A stretch of 64,000 nt of DNA from Clostridium sp. Its GTDB lineage: Bacteria; Bacillota; Clostridia; Clostridiales; Clostridiaceae. The DNA is taken from contig JALEZF010000091.1 in assembly GCA_022773025.1 (NCBI GenBank), positions 1-64,000 of the forward strand, given 5' to 3'. Positions 26,601 to 33,931 of this stretch are shown here, piece by piece (positions within the stretch are counted from its first letter, which is position 1; each line of letters starts with the position of its first letter). The notes beneath the pieces are model-generated. The model searched no databases and was not told the DNA's origin. It worked only from the letters and a program-made list of their open reading frames with translations. The translations under genes and the position numbers were made by a program.

Positions 26601-26656
26601 AAAAAAAGCCTCCTTATTACGCAAATTTTGCTTTGGAAAATAAGAGAAAATGTCAG

Positions 26657-26687
26657 TTGACAATATAGTTACTATATCCTTTATACT
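26657..26687 (+). promoter_or_regulatory. MerR-type promoter of yitT
   Basis: -35 TTGACA (26657-26662) and -10 TATACT (26682-26687) are separated by 19 bp, longer than the usual 17, as in promoters untwisted by MerR activators. The spacer contains the perfect palindrome ATATAGTTACTATAT (26663-26677). The divergent MerR-family gene is the obvious regulator. Confidence 0.8.
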
Positions 26688-26719
26688 TAAAAGTGTCAAT
26701 GATAGAAAGGAGTTTTATA

Positions 26720-27343
26720 ATGTTATTACAAAAGGCAAATGTAAAAATCATAAAAAAACAATACTGTCTTTTGCTATTGGGAGCTGCGATCTTATCTTTT
26801 GGCCTATACAATATCCATAGCCAAAGTAGCATTACTGAAGGTGGAATTTTAGGAATGACGTTGTTTTTAAAACACTGGCTCGGCATTTCTCCAGGTATAA
26901 CTGGATTATGAATGGATGCTATCTGTTATTTCTTTGCATACAAGCTATTAGGCAAAACTTTTTTAAAGAATGCAATTTTTGCTAGCTTTGGATTCTCTAT
27001 GTTTTACAACATTTATGAGTACTTTGGATATGTTCTTCCAAGCTTAGATGGATACCCTATATCAGCAGCGGTTTTAGGTGGACTAATTGTAGGCCTAGGT
27101 GTTGGAATAATTCTTAAGGCAGGAGGAGCTTCCGGAGGGGATGACGCTTTAGCTCTAATCATCTCAAAGTTAAGCAAATGTAAGATTTCCAAGGCATATT
27201 TCCTTGCTGATTTTGTAGTTTTAATGCTTTCTTTAACTTATATTTCAGCAGACAAGATAATTTGCTCTCTTCTCTCGGTATCTATTTCATCTTACGTAGT
27301 TGGAAAGATTCACGCTTCAAAAGAGAAGGTAGCAGTAGTTTAA
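26720..27343 (+). pseudogene. YitT-family membrane protein interrupted by an in-frame TGA
   Basis: From the ATG at 26720 (GGAG 8 nt upstream) the frame reads through a YitT-type N-terminus (SITEGGILGMTLFLKHWLG, then SPGITGL) to TGA at 26909-26911 (codon 64). It continues in the same frame with MDAICYFFAYKLLGKTF and the glycine-rich 'GGLIVGLGVGIILKAGGASGG' region (key words GVGIIL, GASGG) to 27343. Together they make a 207-codon integral membrane protein with about six segments. The C-terminal DUF2179 domain of many YitT proteins is absent. One nonsense change is the simplest reading. Separate translation of the 3' part would lack a ribosome site. Confidence 0.8.
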
Positions 27344-27371
27344 AATTTATATTAAAAGATAGAATAGTTTT

Positions 27372-27412
27372 CTTAGCGTCAGTTAAAGCAAGCAACTGAC
27401 GCTAAGTTTTTT
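27372..27412 (+). terminator. Terminator after yitT
   Basis: CTTAGCGTCAGTT is a 13-bp perfect stem with a 9-nt loop, followed by TTTTTT. Confidence 0.85.
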
Positions 27413-27449
27413 ATATTTAAGGCTAAAGGAGTTGACAGCACTTTGTTTC

Positions 27450-27875
27450 TCAGATATTTTTCTTCATAAAATAACGCTTATGCTCTCTAGGACAATCATC
27501 TAGTACTCCAAAAACTTCATAACCATGTTTTAAGTAAAAATCTTTAGCTTGAAAATCAAAGGTATCTAAATGAATGAGATAGCATCCATTTTCTTTAGCG
27601 ATGTTTTCAATTTCATTTAGAAGTGCTGAGCCAAGGCCTTCTTTCCTAAAATCTTCTTTTACCCATAAAACGTCAACATATAAGCAGTCCCAGCAGTACA
27701 TCACAGTATTTATACCAGCAATTACATTACCCTTATCATCTCTTATAACTCTATTTATGGCTTTAAAGGATTTTTCTCTAGAAAAGGGCACTTTGGAAAA
27801 GTTGAATTCTATTATGCCATCATCAACTATATTGAAATCCTCTGGGGTGCTCTTTTCAATAATATAATTTTTCAT
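27450..27875 (-). CDS. GNAT acetyltransferase
   Basis: 141 aa. The GNAT fold is visible, with the acetyl-CoA pyrophosphate loop 'FRKEGLGSALLNEIE' (R/Q-x-x-G-x-G/A) and C-terminal 'FYLKHGYEVFGVLDD'. The length fits a single domain. The acceptor is unknown. GGGAG lies 6 nt before the ATG. It is a stand-alone leftward gene. Confidence 0.88.
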   Translation of the reverse strand: MKNYIIEKSTPEDFNIVDDGIIEFNFSKVPFSREKSFKAINRVIRDDKGNVIAGINTVMYCWDCLYVDVLWVKEDFRKEGLGSALLNEIENIAKENGCYLIHLDTFDFQAKDFYLKHGYEVFGVLDDCPREHKRYFMKKNI

Positions 27876-28024
27876 TTCAATCTCCCTATTAATTATATAT
27901 ATGTCTAAATTCTACACTTAAAAATTTCAAAAATATAGAGCCACTAGGGAAAGAAATAGAGTTGTAAGCATATATTGGAAGTAGTATAATCGTAATTATA
28001 AGATACATGACGAGGTGATTTTTA

Positions 28025-28069
28025 ATGAGGAAAAACAGCACAATAGCATTCAGCTCTGCACAACTATAG
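28025..28069 (+). CDS. Very short open frame (14 codons)
   Basis: AGGTG lies 8 nt before an ATG that starts MRKNSTIAFSSAQL and a TAG. It is followed at once by a long weak hairpin (28071-28127) with T-rich flank. This could be a tiny peptide, a leader, or chance. It is the only signal in the 304-nt gap between the GNAT and CD3324 genes. Confidence 0.2.
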   Translation: MRKNSTIAFSSAQL

Positions 28070-28070
28070 T

Positions 28071-28132
28071 AAAACATGAAACAAGTTGTTTGGAGCTAAT
28101 TAAAGAATTAATTTGAATTCATGTTTTATTTA
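28071..28132 (+). terminator. Weak hairpin with T-rich tail
   Basis: AAAACATGAA pairs with TTCATGTTTT across a 37-nt loop that can itself fold (AATTAA repeats). ATTTATT follows. Confidence 0.4.
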
Positions 28133-28179
28133 TTGTTGTGCCTTATTTACAACTAATATGTAGATAGGAGCAATGATTT

Positions 28180-28458
28180 ATGAGATATGAAAAAGCACAG
28201 GATATCATTCCAGAGGAAATTTTACAGATAGTCCAAGAGTATATAGATGGGGAGTATTTGTACATCCCAAGGAAAGAAGAAAACAAGAAGACTTGGGGAC
28301 AGAGTAGCGGTGCACTTAGAGAATTAGATATTAGAAACAAGGAGATTTTCTATAAATACAATCAAGGAATCTCTGTAGAGGAGTTATCTGGTTTATTTTA
28401 TTTAAGTGAAGCCAGCATAAGAAGGATAATACGATTGTATAAAAAGAGGGATGGATAA
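28180..28458 (+). CDS. CD3324-family small helix-turn-helix protein
   Basis: 92 aa. The N-terminal 'IIPEEILQIVQEYIDGEYLYIP' region (key words ILPEE-like start, YIDGEYLYIPRK) and the C-terminal helix-turn-helix 'ISVEELSGLFYLSEASIRRII' (key words EELS, SEASIRRI) define the CD3324 family, related to Mor-type activators. It is probably a small DNA-binding regulator of unknown target. GGAG lies 8 nt before the ATG; a strong terminator follows. Confidence 0.88.
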   Translation: MRYEKAQDIIPEEILQIVQEYIDGEYLYIPRKEENKKTWGQSSGALRELDIRNKEIFYKYNQGISVEELSGLFYLSEASIRRIIRLYKKRDG

Positions 28459-28470
28459 TCCCATTAGTTT

Positions 28471-28526
28471 AAAGTAGGTGATGTAAGCTTATCTATAAAG
28501 AATAAGTTTATATCACCTACTTTTTG
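28471..28526 (+). terminator. Strong terminator after the CD3324 gene
   Basis: AAAGTAGGTGAT...ATCACCTACTTT with inner TAA-CTTA pairing forms a stem of about 20 bp, then TTTTT. Confidence 0.85.
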
Positions 28527-28626
28527 TTGGTCGTGATTGATACAGAAATGTTTATGAGCTTATTAAAATTTAGTACACCGTGATAAGGTAGAATAGATGA
28601 AACATTGAAAAAGAGGGGAAGAACAG

Positions 28627-30174
28627 ATGAGTATTTTAAAGGTTGCAAATATGTATCAGGGGTTTGGAGATAGGCAGATTTTTAATGATGTTTCTTTTAA
28701 TTTGTTAAATGGAGAACATATCGGTCTTGTGGGAGCTAATGGAGAGGGAAAAACAACCTTCTTTAGGCTAATTACTGGAGATATATTGCCAGAGCAAGGA
28801 ACTATAGAGTGGAACAGTAAAGTTTCAGTTGGATATATGGACCAAAATGTTGAGCTTAAAGATGAGGACACTGTTAGAGAATATTTGAGGACAGCTTTTT
28901 CTACACTATTTATTGTAGAGAAAAAATTAAATAAGCTCTATGAAGATATGTGTTCCATGAACGCAGGTGATATGGAAAAGGCCCTTAGAAGAATGAGCTT
29001 TTTTCAGGAAACCTTAGAGAAAGAAGGATTCTATTCTATAGAGTCACGAATAGAGGGCATAGCTTCAGGCTTAGGATTCAAAGAATTATTAGAGAGAAAA
29101 ACATCAGAACTTAGCGGAGGACAAAGAAGCAAAATCCTTTTAGGAAAGCTTTTGTTAGAGAAACCTGATATTTTGCTTTTAGATGAGCCAACAAATCATT
29201 TGGATGAGGAAAATATAGAATGGCTCAAGGAGTATTTATCAAACTATGATAATGCTTTTATAGTAATCTCCCATGACAATATATTCTTGAATAGCATTAT
29301 AAATGTGGTTTACCATTTGGAGAATAAAAGTCTTACCAGATATGTTGGAAACTATGATAAATTTCTAAAGCTATATGAAGAGAGAAAGATTCAGCTTAAA
29401 ATCGATTATGCCAGACAGCAAAAGGAGATAGAAAAGCTTGAAGACTACATTAGACGAAATAAAGCAAGAGCGTCGACTACAGCTATGGCTGCATCTAGAG
29501 AGAAGAAGCTGAATAAAATTGAAAGAATAGAAATCACCAAAAGCAAGCCAAAACCACATTTCAGTTTTAAGGAAGCAAAACCTTCTGGAAGCGTGATATT
29601 TGAAACAAAGAATCTAGTTATAGGATATGATAAACCATTAACATGTCCTTTAAATTTAAAGATGAGAAAGGGACAGAAAATCGCTCTTATAGGGGCGAAT
29701 GGTATAGGAAAAACTACACTTTTGAAAAGTCTTATGGGCATATTAAAGCCTATAAGTGGAGATGTAACTTTGGGAGTGCTTCAGGAAATTGGATATTATG
29801 AGCAGGAAGTAAAACTTGATATGAGTGATAGATATGTAATAGATGAATTATGGGATGAGTTTCCAAAGGATAATCAAACTCAAATAAGAACAAAGCTTGC
29901 TAGATGTGGCCTGACTCGAGAACATATTTTAAGCACCATGGAAACTTTAAGTGGAGGAGAACAGGCAAAGGTAAGATTATGCAAGCTTATAAATAAAGAA
30001 ACTAATATACTCATATTAGATGAACCCACCAATCATCTAGATATTGATGCGAAAGAAGAACTGAAAAGAGCTCTTATAGAATATTCGGGAAGCATAGTTT
30101 TAGTATGCCATGAACCTGAATTTTATAAGGATGTAGCTACAGATGTGTGGAATTGCGAAGAATGGAGTATATAA
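28627..30174 (+). CDS. ABC-F family ATPase
   Basis: 515 aa with two ABC cassettes and no membrane segment. First cassette: Walker A GANGEGKTT, signature LSGGQ, Walker B LLLDEPTNHLD. Second: GANGIGKTT, LSGGE, LILDEPTNHLD. The basic, coiled linker (about 240-320) is the ribosome-contacting arm of ABC-F proteins. Members act on the ribosomal E site as translation factors (YbiT/Uup/EttA-type) or give resistance to lincosamides, streptogramins or pleuromutilins. Which group applies cannot be decided by eye; no upstream attenuator or leader peptide typical of resistance members was seen. GAGGGG lies about 7 nt before the start. Confidence 0.92.
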   Translation: MSILKVANMYQGFGDRQIFNDVSFNLLNGEHIGLVGANGEGKTTFFRLITGDILPEQGTIEWNSKVSVGYMDQNVELKDEDTVREYLRTAFSTLFIVEKKLNKLYEDMCSMNAGDMEKALRRMSFFQETLEKEGFYSIESRIEGIASGLGFKELLERKTSELSGGQRSKILLGKLLLEKPDILLLDEPTNHLDEENIEWLKEYLSNYDNAFIVISHDNIFLNSIINVVYHLENKSLTRYVGNYDKFLKLYEERKIQLKIDYARQQKEIEKLEDYIRRNKARASTTAMAASREKKLNKIERIEITKSKPKPHFSFKEAKPSGSVIFETKNLVIGYDKPLTCPLNLKMRKGQKIALIGANGIGKTTLLKSLMGILKPISGDVTLGVLQEIGYYEQEVKLDMSDRYVIDELWDEFPKDNQTQIRTKLARCGLTREHILSTMETLSGGEQAKVRLCKLINKETNILILDEPTNHLDIDAKEELKRALIEYSGSIVLVCHEPEFYKDVATDVWNCEEWSI

Positions 30175-30205
30175 GTTTATAAGTCATTATCAGATAAAAG
30201 TGCTT

Positions 30206-30240
30206 ATGGTGTCTTTAAGTAAAGGCACCATATTTTTTTT
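30206..30240 (+). terminator. Terminator after the ABC-F gene
   Basis: ATGGTGTCTTT pairs with AAAGGCACCAT over a 4-nt loop, followed by eight T. Confidence 0.85.
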
Positions 30241-30257
30241 GTGAATTCTTTAAAAGT

Positions 30258-30314
30258 TTGACAATTGTGAAAAGAGAGTATAATATTAAATCATAAGTAG
30301 TAAGTAGTAAGTAA
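30258..30314 (+). promoter_or_regulatory. Promoter with tandem heptamers near the transcription start
   Basis: -35 TTGACA (30258-30263), 17 bp, -10 TAATAT (30281-30286; an overlapping TATAAT has 15-bp spacing). About 8 nt later TAAGTAG is repeated three times in tandem (30294-30314, last copy TAAGTAA). The heptamers could be an operator or a slippage-prone repeat. Confidence 0.5.
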
Positions 30315-30345
30315 AAGTAATAAATTTACAAAAGGAGATATGTGT

Positions 30346-31332
30346 ATGAAAGATTTAAAACTATCACAATGCTTTTCTCTTATAGCTTTAAATGCACAAG
30401 ATGCTAAGACTATGACTGTGTCAAAAAAGGTATCGCTAAATTGCATGGCAGCAGCGGTTATTTTAGAAGCTTATTTAGAGGGATACTTAAAAGAAAGTCA
30501 AGGACAATTAATATTGGATAAAAGTATATTTAATAATCCAAATACAATGCTATATACGGAAACCGTTTTTAAATCAATCTTAAAAAGGGAAGAGGATGAA
30601 GGTAATTTTTCATGGTGGCTTACTAAAGCAGGAAATTTATCGCAAAAAGATTTAGAGAATTTAGAGAAGACTATGGTAGATTCTTTAGAGGGGGAGGAGC
30701 TTATTGAGGAGATACCAAATCTTTTAGGATGTGATTTGTATTATGACAGTATGGATGTAGATATGAAGGAATACAGAACTAAAAGTGAAGTTTATACTAG
30801 AATTATTGAAAGCATACGCGCGGAGATTTTAGAGGAAGGACCAGTAAGCGATGAAACTATTTTTATGCTTTGGCTTTTACGTGAGAGTGCATGTTTTCAA
30901 GAGGTTTTCTCTAACAAAGAATTAGAAGAGATTGTGGTGAAGATGAATGAGCTGTCTGAAAAAGTGTATTTGGCAAAAATACTTTTTAAAATAAATATAT
31001 ATCATGGCTTGGAAATAGCGATAAAGAAATTTTTGAGAGCAAAGAAGAATGCAATGAAGACACCAACTGGAATAGGGTTAAACTTTGTATTTCCTTGGCT
31101 TGAACGTTCACAATCTGTTTTTATAGATACAGAAGAGTGGTTTTCGAATCCTAAGCAGAGATTAGAGGCAGTTACGTCACGTCTAGCTAAAGGGGGGCAC
31201 AGGTATGAAGTAATGAGAGGGGAAAAGATAGTTCTCATTAAAATTGATAATATACTTTATGAAGCTATTCCTACGTCCACAGGAGGAAGAACGACTATTC
31301 ATGGAGTACGACTTAGAAGATATCCTAATTAG
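30346..31332 (+). CDS. Protein of unknown function, weakly GPP34-like
   Basis: 328 aa from the ATG at 30346; AAAGGAG 8 nt upstream favours it over the ATG two codons earlier. It is helical and cytosolic. The N-terminal pattern (LSQCFSLIALNAQDAK...MAAAVILEAYLEGYL) recalls GPP34/GOLPH3-like proteins, which bind phosphoinositide-type lipids, but the match is weak. It is followed 17 nt later by a MerR-type regulator gene, so the pair is an operon. A basic, glycine-rich C-terminus (GGRTTIHGVRLRRY) is noted. Confidence 0.6.
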   Translation: MKDLKLSQCFSLIALNAQDAKTMTVSKKVSLNCMAAAVILEAYLEGYLKESQGQLILDKSIFNNPNTMLYTETVFKSILKREEDEGNFSWWLTKAGNLSQKDLENLEKTMVDSLEGEELIEEIPNLLGCDLYYDSMDVDMKEYRTKSEVYTRIIESIRAEILEEGPVSDETIFMLWLLRESACFQEVFSNKELEEIVVKMNELSEKVYLAKILFKINIYHGLEIAIKKFLRAKKNAMKTPTGIGLNFVFPWLERSQSVFIDTEEWFSNPKQRLEAVTSRLAKGGHRYEVMRGEKIVLIKIDNILYEAIPTSTGGRTTIHGVRLRRYPN

Positions 31333-31349
31333 AGGAGTTGTATTAAAAG

Positions 31350-31619
31350 ATGTCAAGACAAAGATCTATGGAAAAAATTCTTGATTCAGAATATGTGTCC
31401 ATTGGTGAGTTGGTAAGACTTACGAATTCAAGATATAGCACTTTAAAATTTTATACTGAAGAAGGTATGCTACCTTTTGATCAAGAGGAAGAAAATTTGA
31501 CTAGGCGATTTCCAAGAGAAAGAGCGATGGAGAGAATTGAAGAGATAAAAATTTTGAAAAGGCAGGGACATAGGATTGATGAAATAAAGAAAATCCTAAT
31601 GGATAAAGATAATATTTGA
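31350..31619 (+). CDS. Small MerR-type helix-turn-helix protein
   Basis: 89 aa, essentially only the MerR DNA-binding domain: 'YVSIGELVRLTNSRYSTLKFYTEEGML' (key words IGELVRLT, STLKFYTEEG) and the second helix 'RIEEIKILKRQGHRIDEIKKIL' (key words EIKILKRQGH). There is no effector domain, so it may act as a constitutive or partner-dependent regulator. It is the second gene of the unit with the GPP34-like protein; GAGGAG lies 11 nt upstream. Confidence 0.8.
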   Translation: MSRQRSMEKILDSEYVSIGELVRLTNSRYSTLKFYTEEGMLPFDQEEENLTRRFPRERAMERIEEIKILKRQGHRIDEIKKILMDKDNI

Positions 31620-31752
31620 ATTCTATAATAAGTAATATAATGATTGACTGGTCAGTATAAAAATTCACAAAAAATACATAAATTTGACTTTAAATTAAGA
31701 TTAAAACCTGTTAACATATGGTGTGTTCAAGTCGTTAGTATTAATTTAGGAT

Positions 31753-33921
31753 GTGGCAAAAGTGAAAAATGTTCTTAAAATTTTTAAAAGAGATGTGGTA
31801 AGCACAGCTAAAAACCCAATAGCCCTAATTGTTATACTTGCAATATGTATTATTCCAGCACTCTATGCTTGGATAAACATAAAAGCTTGTTGGGACCCTT
31901 ATAGCAATACAAGTACAATACCAGTAGCTATAGTAAATGAGGATAAGGGCACAAAATTTTTAGGAAATGAGATGAACGTTGGTAAAGAAGTTATTAATAA
32001 CTTAGAAGAGAACAAAAGCATAGGATGGGATTTTGTAAGTTTAAAAAAAGGAGATATGGGACTTGTAGATGGAACTTATTATGCAATGATCGTAATTCCT
32101 GAAGATTTTTCGGATAAGATTACAAGTTTAACTTCAAATAGCCCTAAAAAACCTCAGATAATTTATAAGGTAAACTCCAAAGCAACACCTGTAGTTGGAA
32201 AAATAACTGAAGTTGCACAGGAAAAAATAGTTGGAGAAATCACAACCAACTTTATCTCTACTGTAAATAAGACAGTTTTTGAAAAAGTTAATATAGTTGG
32301 AGAAGATTTAGAGTCAAAAAGAAACGAATTGGTGGAGCTTAGAAAAGGGATTATTTATGCAAATAAACATCTAGCTGAAATAGAAGATGCTTTAGATAAT
32401 GGAAGCTTAGAAGCAGAGGCGCTAAATAGTTATTTGGTAGAATTAAAGACAAGCATACCTCAAATGACAGATGGAATTCAAAGCCTTGAAAATAGCACTA
32501 CTAATGCTGCTAATCTAGGTGAAACGGTACAGCAAACTTTAAATCAATCCTTTAATAACATAAGAATAATTCTTAATGATTTAAAGGCAGAGTCCATGGA
32601 AGATCATTCATTAGTAGAAAGCATTAATGAAAGTAGCAGTGAGGAAATTGAATCGGATATTACAACTAGTATTATAAAAATAGAAAGTAGATTAAATGCC
32701 TCCATAACGAATATTGATTCGATAGTCAAATATTTAGAGACTGTGAATAAAACAGCCAATAATGAAGAAATAGCAAAGCTTATTTTATCATTAAGAAATT
32801 TAGAAGAGACTTTAAATAAGGAAAAGGATAATTTATCAAAACTAGAAAAGTACCTTCTAGAAACAAATAAGATTAATAGTGAAGTGGTAGCCTTATTAAA
32901 TGATTTAACAAATAAGTCTGTCCAAGAAAGTGCAGATATTTTATTAGCGTATGATAATAATGCAAGACCTCAACTTAATAGTATTTCCAAGGAGCTAATA
33001 AGTTCCACTAAGGATGCCGCTGAAATATTAAAAACATCAGAGGGATTGTCTATTCAGATTAATAACATGCTTTCCCTTGGAATAGAAGGATCAAATTTGG
33101 CAGGAACTATAACAAAGGATTTAAGCAATAAATTGAAGGATTTTAAAGGTATAATCTCAGTACTTGGTTCAGCCTTAGAGAAAACAAATGAAGATGATTT
33201 AATTGCAATAATAAGCATTCTTCAAAGTGATCCGAATCTTATGGGAAACTATATTTCAAGTCCTATAAACCTAAAGGAAGAACCTGTCTATGGAATACCT
33301 AACTATGGATCTGCCATGGCACCTGTTTATTCAGTTTTAGCCCTTTGGGTAGGAGCACTTATGTTAATATCAGTGCTTAAAGTGAATCCAGTTATTATTC
33401 CAGAAAGAGATCATTATACTCCAAGGCAGAAGTATTTTGGTAAACTTCTATATTTTGCAGCATTAGGAATGCTACAAGGGTTAATAGTTTCTATTGGAGA
33501 TATTTTTCTATTACATGTATATACCGTTAATTCATTTTTATTGGTCATGATATCAGTAATAATTGGACTTGCATTTTCAACTATTGTTTATACTTTAATG
33601 AGTGTATTTGGAAATTTGGGAAAGGTTGCTGCAATAATATTAATGGTAGTGCAACTTGCAGGCTCTGGAGGAACCTATCCTATCCAAGTAGATCCCTTAA
33701 TTTTTAGAATATTTCAACCCTTTTTCCCTTTCACTTATGCGATAGGAGGATATAGAGAGGCCATTGCCGGTCCTCTTTCATCTAAAGTAGCACTAGATAT
33801 TATAGTGCTATTAAGCTATGTAGTTATATTTATTCTAATAGGGTTCTTTTTAAAGAAGCCGTTATATGAAAAAATTAAACATTTTGAGAAAAGCTTTGAG
33901 GAATCAGGTGTAGGGGAATAG
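31753..33921 (+). CDS. YhgE/Pip-family membrane protein (copy 1)
   Basis: 722 aa from a GTG start; another GTG three codons later is an alternative, and neither has a strong ribosome site. One membrane segment lies at about 18-38 followed by the family signature 'YAWINIKACWDPYSNT', then a long external coiled-coil region (about 150-500), and five or six C-terminal segments (about 525-705) of ABC-2-permease type. Relatives include phage infection protein (Pip) of Lactococcus and ESX/type VII accessory YueB. The second paralogue follows 10 nt later. A TGAC-TG-GTCA half-palindrome lies upstream at 31645-31654. Confidence 0.88.
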   Translation: MAKVKNVLKIFKRDVVSTAKNPIALIVILAICIIPALYAWINIKACWDPYSNTSTIPVAIVNEDKGTKFLGNEMNVGKEVINNLEENKSIGWDFVSLKKGDMGLVDGTYYAMIVIPEDFSDKITSLTSNSPKKPQIIYKVNSKATPVVGKITEVAQEKIVGEITTNFISTVNKTVFEKVNIVGEDLESKRNELVELRKGIIYANKHLAEIEDALDNGSLEAEALNSYLVELKTSIPQMTDGIQSLENSTTNAANLGETVQQTLNQSFNNIRIILNDLKAESMEDHSLVESINESSSEEIESDITTSIIKIESRLNASITNIDSIVKYLETVNKTANNEEIAKLILSLRNLEETLNKEKDNLSKLEKYLLETNKINSEVVALLNDLTNKSVQESADILLAYDNNARPQLNSISKELISSTKDAAEILKTSEGLSIQINNMLSLGIEGSNLAGTITKDLSNKLKDFKGIISVLGSALEKTNEDDLIAIISILQSDPNLMGNYISSPINLKEEPVYGIPNYGSAMAPVYSVLALWVGALMLISVLKVNPVIIPERDHYTPRQKYFGKLLYFAALGMLQGLIVSIGDIFLLHVYTVNSFLLVMISVIIGLAFSTIVYTLMSVFGNLGKVAAIILMVVQLAGSGGTYPIQVDPLIFRIFQPFFPFTYAIGGYREAIAGPLSSKVALDIIVLLSYVVIFILIGFFLKKPLYEKIKHFEKSFEESGVGE

Positions 33922-33931
33922 GAGGCATACT

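Noticed and set aside
26720..27343. Selenocysteine at the yitT TGA
   Set aside because: The residue lies in a hydrophobic loop of a membrane family with no redox motif, and I see no suitable stem-loop directly after the TGA; a nonsense change is simpler.
31641..31657. TetR-type operator TGACTGGTCA before the YhgE/Pip genes
   Set aside because: Only 4-bp arms match and no TetR gene is present in the neighbourhood; mentioned in the gene entry but not called.
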